DNA from: Lepisosteus oculatus
Lineage: Eukaryota > Chordata > Actinopteri > Semionotiformes > Lepisosteidae
Length of the DNA: 64,000 nt
Direction of reading: 5' to 3'
Assembly (NCBI RefSeq): GCF_040954835.1
Contig: NC_090716.1
Location: 8,386,775 to 8,450,774 of the forward strand
Shown: positions 62,912 through 64,000 of the stretch, piece after piece
Numbering within the stretch: position 1 is the stretch's first letter
Layout of the letters: each line of letters starts with the position of its first letter
Position numbers and translations under genes: made by a program
Notes under the pieces: model-generated
The model's database searches: none
Seen by the model: the letters and a program-made list of their open reading frames with translations, nothing else
What the model was told of the DNA's origin: nothing

Positions 62912-62944
62912 TGAAAATGCCAGACATCTCCAAGATTCAAAAAG
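62912..62944 (+). CDS. PPFIBP2: candidate 33-nt microexon of PPFIBP2
   Basis: A strong pyrimidine tract (TTTTCTGTTCTTCTCTTTTT) and AAAAG acceptor end at 62911. A GTGATT donor follows at 62945. Entered in phase 1 from the upstream exon, it reads VKMPDISKIQK and leaves again in phase 1, so inclusion would add 11 residues without a shift. The donor is weak, and I recall no such insert in human liprin-beta-2. It may be chance. Confidence 0.25.
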
Positions 62945-63544
62945 GTGATTATATGAAAAGTAGGTCTTCCTGGGAAATGTGAAAATCAGATTTATGCAAT
63001 TTAACCTCTAAAGGAAAACATTCAACTGGATTTCCAATTCAGATTTTTAATCCATCTGCTTTCAGTTTAAATAACCTGAATAACTAATGATTTGACATTA
63101 ACTGAATAAGGAATAAGATGCTTAGAAATGTACAATTCTGAAACCGAGTGACAGATCAGATTGTATCCAATAGCATCTTGTCCAGGTCTTTGTAACTCCT
63201 GTGCCTCTGAATTCCATGCCACCTGGTTATTCTCAGTTATTCACCTGAACACCTTGAGAGAACCAATAATTGTACTTAATCAAATTATTCAAATTAGAAT
63301 AAAACTCCTTAATTAGAATTTTTGTATGATATAAATGTGTCGATATCAGGATAATATGCAAGAAAACATTAAATATTTTACAGTTAAAGAAAGATAAAGG
63401 CTCAAACTAATCAACTGTTTAAATAGAAAAACTACAGACCCCATATTCACATCTTATTTTTAAAATAGCAATATGTCATAAAACCAAAAACACAATTTTG
63501 CATGATTATCAAAATCCCATAACAGGTATACTAAATTTAACCAC

Positions 63545-63712
63545 CTCTTGAGCCTTCCCTCAGTCTATCCCCATTCATACACCTGGGACTGGAGCACTCG
63601 GGGTAATGTGCCTTGCTCAAAATAACAGCAGTCTCTGCATTAGGGACTTGAACTCACAATCCACTAGTTATGAGACCAGAGACTCACTGGTTATGTTACA
63701 CTGCTCCCATTG
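63545..63712 (-). mobile_element. tRNA-derived SINE, minus strand
   Basis: The minus strand reads GGGAGCAGTGTAACATAACC then GTGGATTGTGAGTTCAAGTC, in which GAGTTCAAGTCCC is B-box-like. It continues with TTGAGCAAGGCACATTACCC, the same GAGCAAGGC-TTACCC block as in the SINE at 43207, and TCCAGTCCCAGGTGTATGAA. It is decayed and does not reach a clear 3' tail. Confidence 0.8.
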
Positions 63713-64000
63713 GCCCTGAATTGTTTTTACATCTAATTCTGATGTGTGCAATAGCTTCAGACAGATTTCTGTAAAAATGCATCCTACCCTGTGTAGGTCT
63801 GGCCCAGTATATTTACATGGTGCCTTTTCACTTATGATGTATCAACTGAGGAATTGGAAACACTAGTTTAGCCTCTTCTTGTACCTCTGATGGCTCAATT
63901 TCATGTTTAAGCGATACATTTCAGACGGTACTGATTATCAGCCAACACAAGGATATCAAATAGCATTGTAGAGAAGAACCTAATTTAAAAATAACTATAA

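Larger units (their letters stand above)
62167..64000 (+). other. PPFIBP2: PPFIBP2 intron after first coding exon (partial)
   Basis: The next expected coding block, the LHLIEDLRxxLEMLEL region, is not found up to the window end. The stretch has a candidate 33-nt in-frame exon (62912-62944) and a minus-strand SINE (63545-63712). Confidence 0.75.

Noticed and set aside
1..64000. tRNA genes, rRNA, CRISPR arrays or bacterial operons
   Set aside because: None seen. The tRNA-like segments are SINE heads with decayed boxes, and the gene structure is vertebrate.

Overview
The window is vertebrate nuclear DNA. It has spliced genes with canonical GT/AG junctions, long A+T-rich introns, and fish-type SINEs, LINE fragments and Tc1/mariner relics. 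Three genes lie on the + strand in the order SYT9 - OLFML1 - PPFIBP2, which is the order I know from human chromosome 11p15.4. The presence of OLFML1, the repeat types and the gene spacing suggest a ray-finned fish that kept the ancestral order, perhaps a non-teleost such as a gar or bowfin. The species is an inference.

Layout: 1-3409 is SYT9 intron 1 (exon 1 lies before the window). Positions 3410-23896 carry SYT9 coding exons 2-7, encoding the transmembrane segment, C2A, C2B and a C-terminal tail. Positions 23897-44273 are about 20 kb of intergenic DNA with a foldback SINE-like element, tRNA-derived SINEs, a minus-strand LINE fragment and several hairpins. Positions 44274-46391 are a complete three-exon OLFML1 gene of 403 codons, with a signal peptide, a coiled coil and an olfactomedin domain. 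Positions 46392-49540 hold the OLFML1 3' region and the PPFIBP2 promoter region, which is unusually rich in CpG. PPFIBP2 intron 1 follows; its first coding exon is at 62062-62166, and the rest of the gene lies beyond the window.

The three genes are not a functional pathway. SYT9 is a vesicle calcium sensor, OLFML1 a secreted olfactomedin protein and PPFIBP2 a cytoplasmic liprin-beta scaffold. They are linked by ancient synteny.

The most unusual signals are not genes. The heptamer TACTGTA/TACAGTA occurs about 100 times. A set of unrelated near-perfect hairpins has stems up to about 35 bp. A SINE-like insertion with a 14-bp target duplication sits inside a Tc1 relic. CpG is retained over roughly 4 kb around the PPFIBP2 promoter. 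The SYT9 C-terminal exon encodes a SYT10-like tail that human SYT9 lacks. I found no dedicated new biological system.
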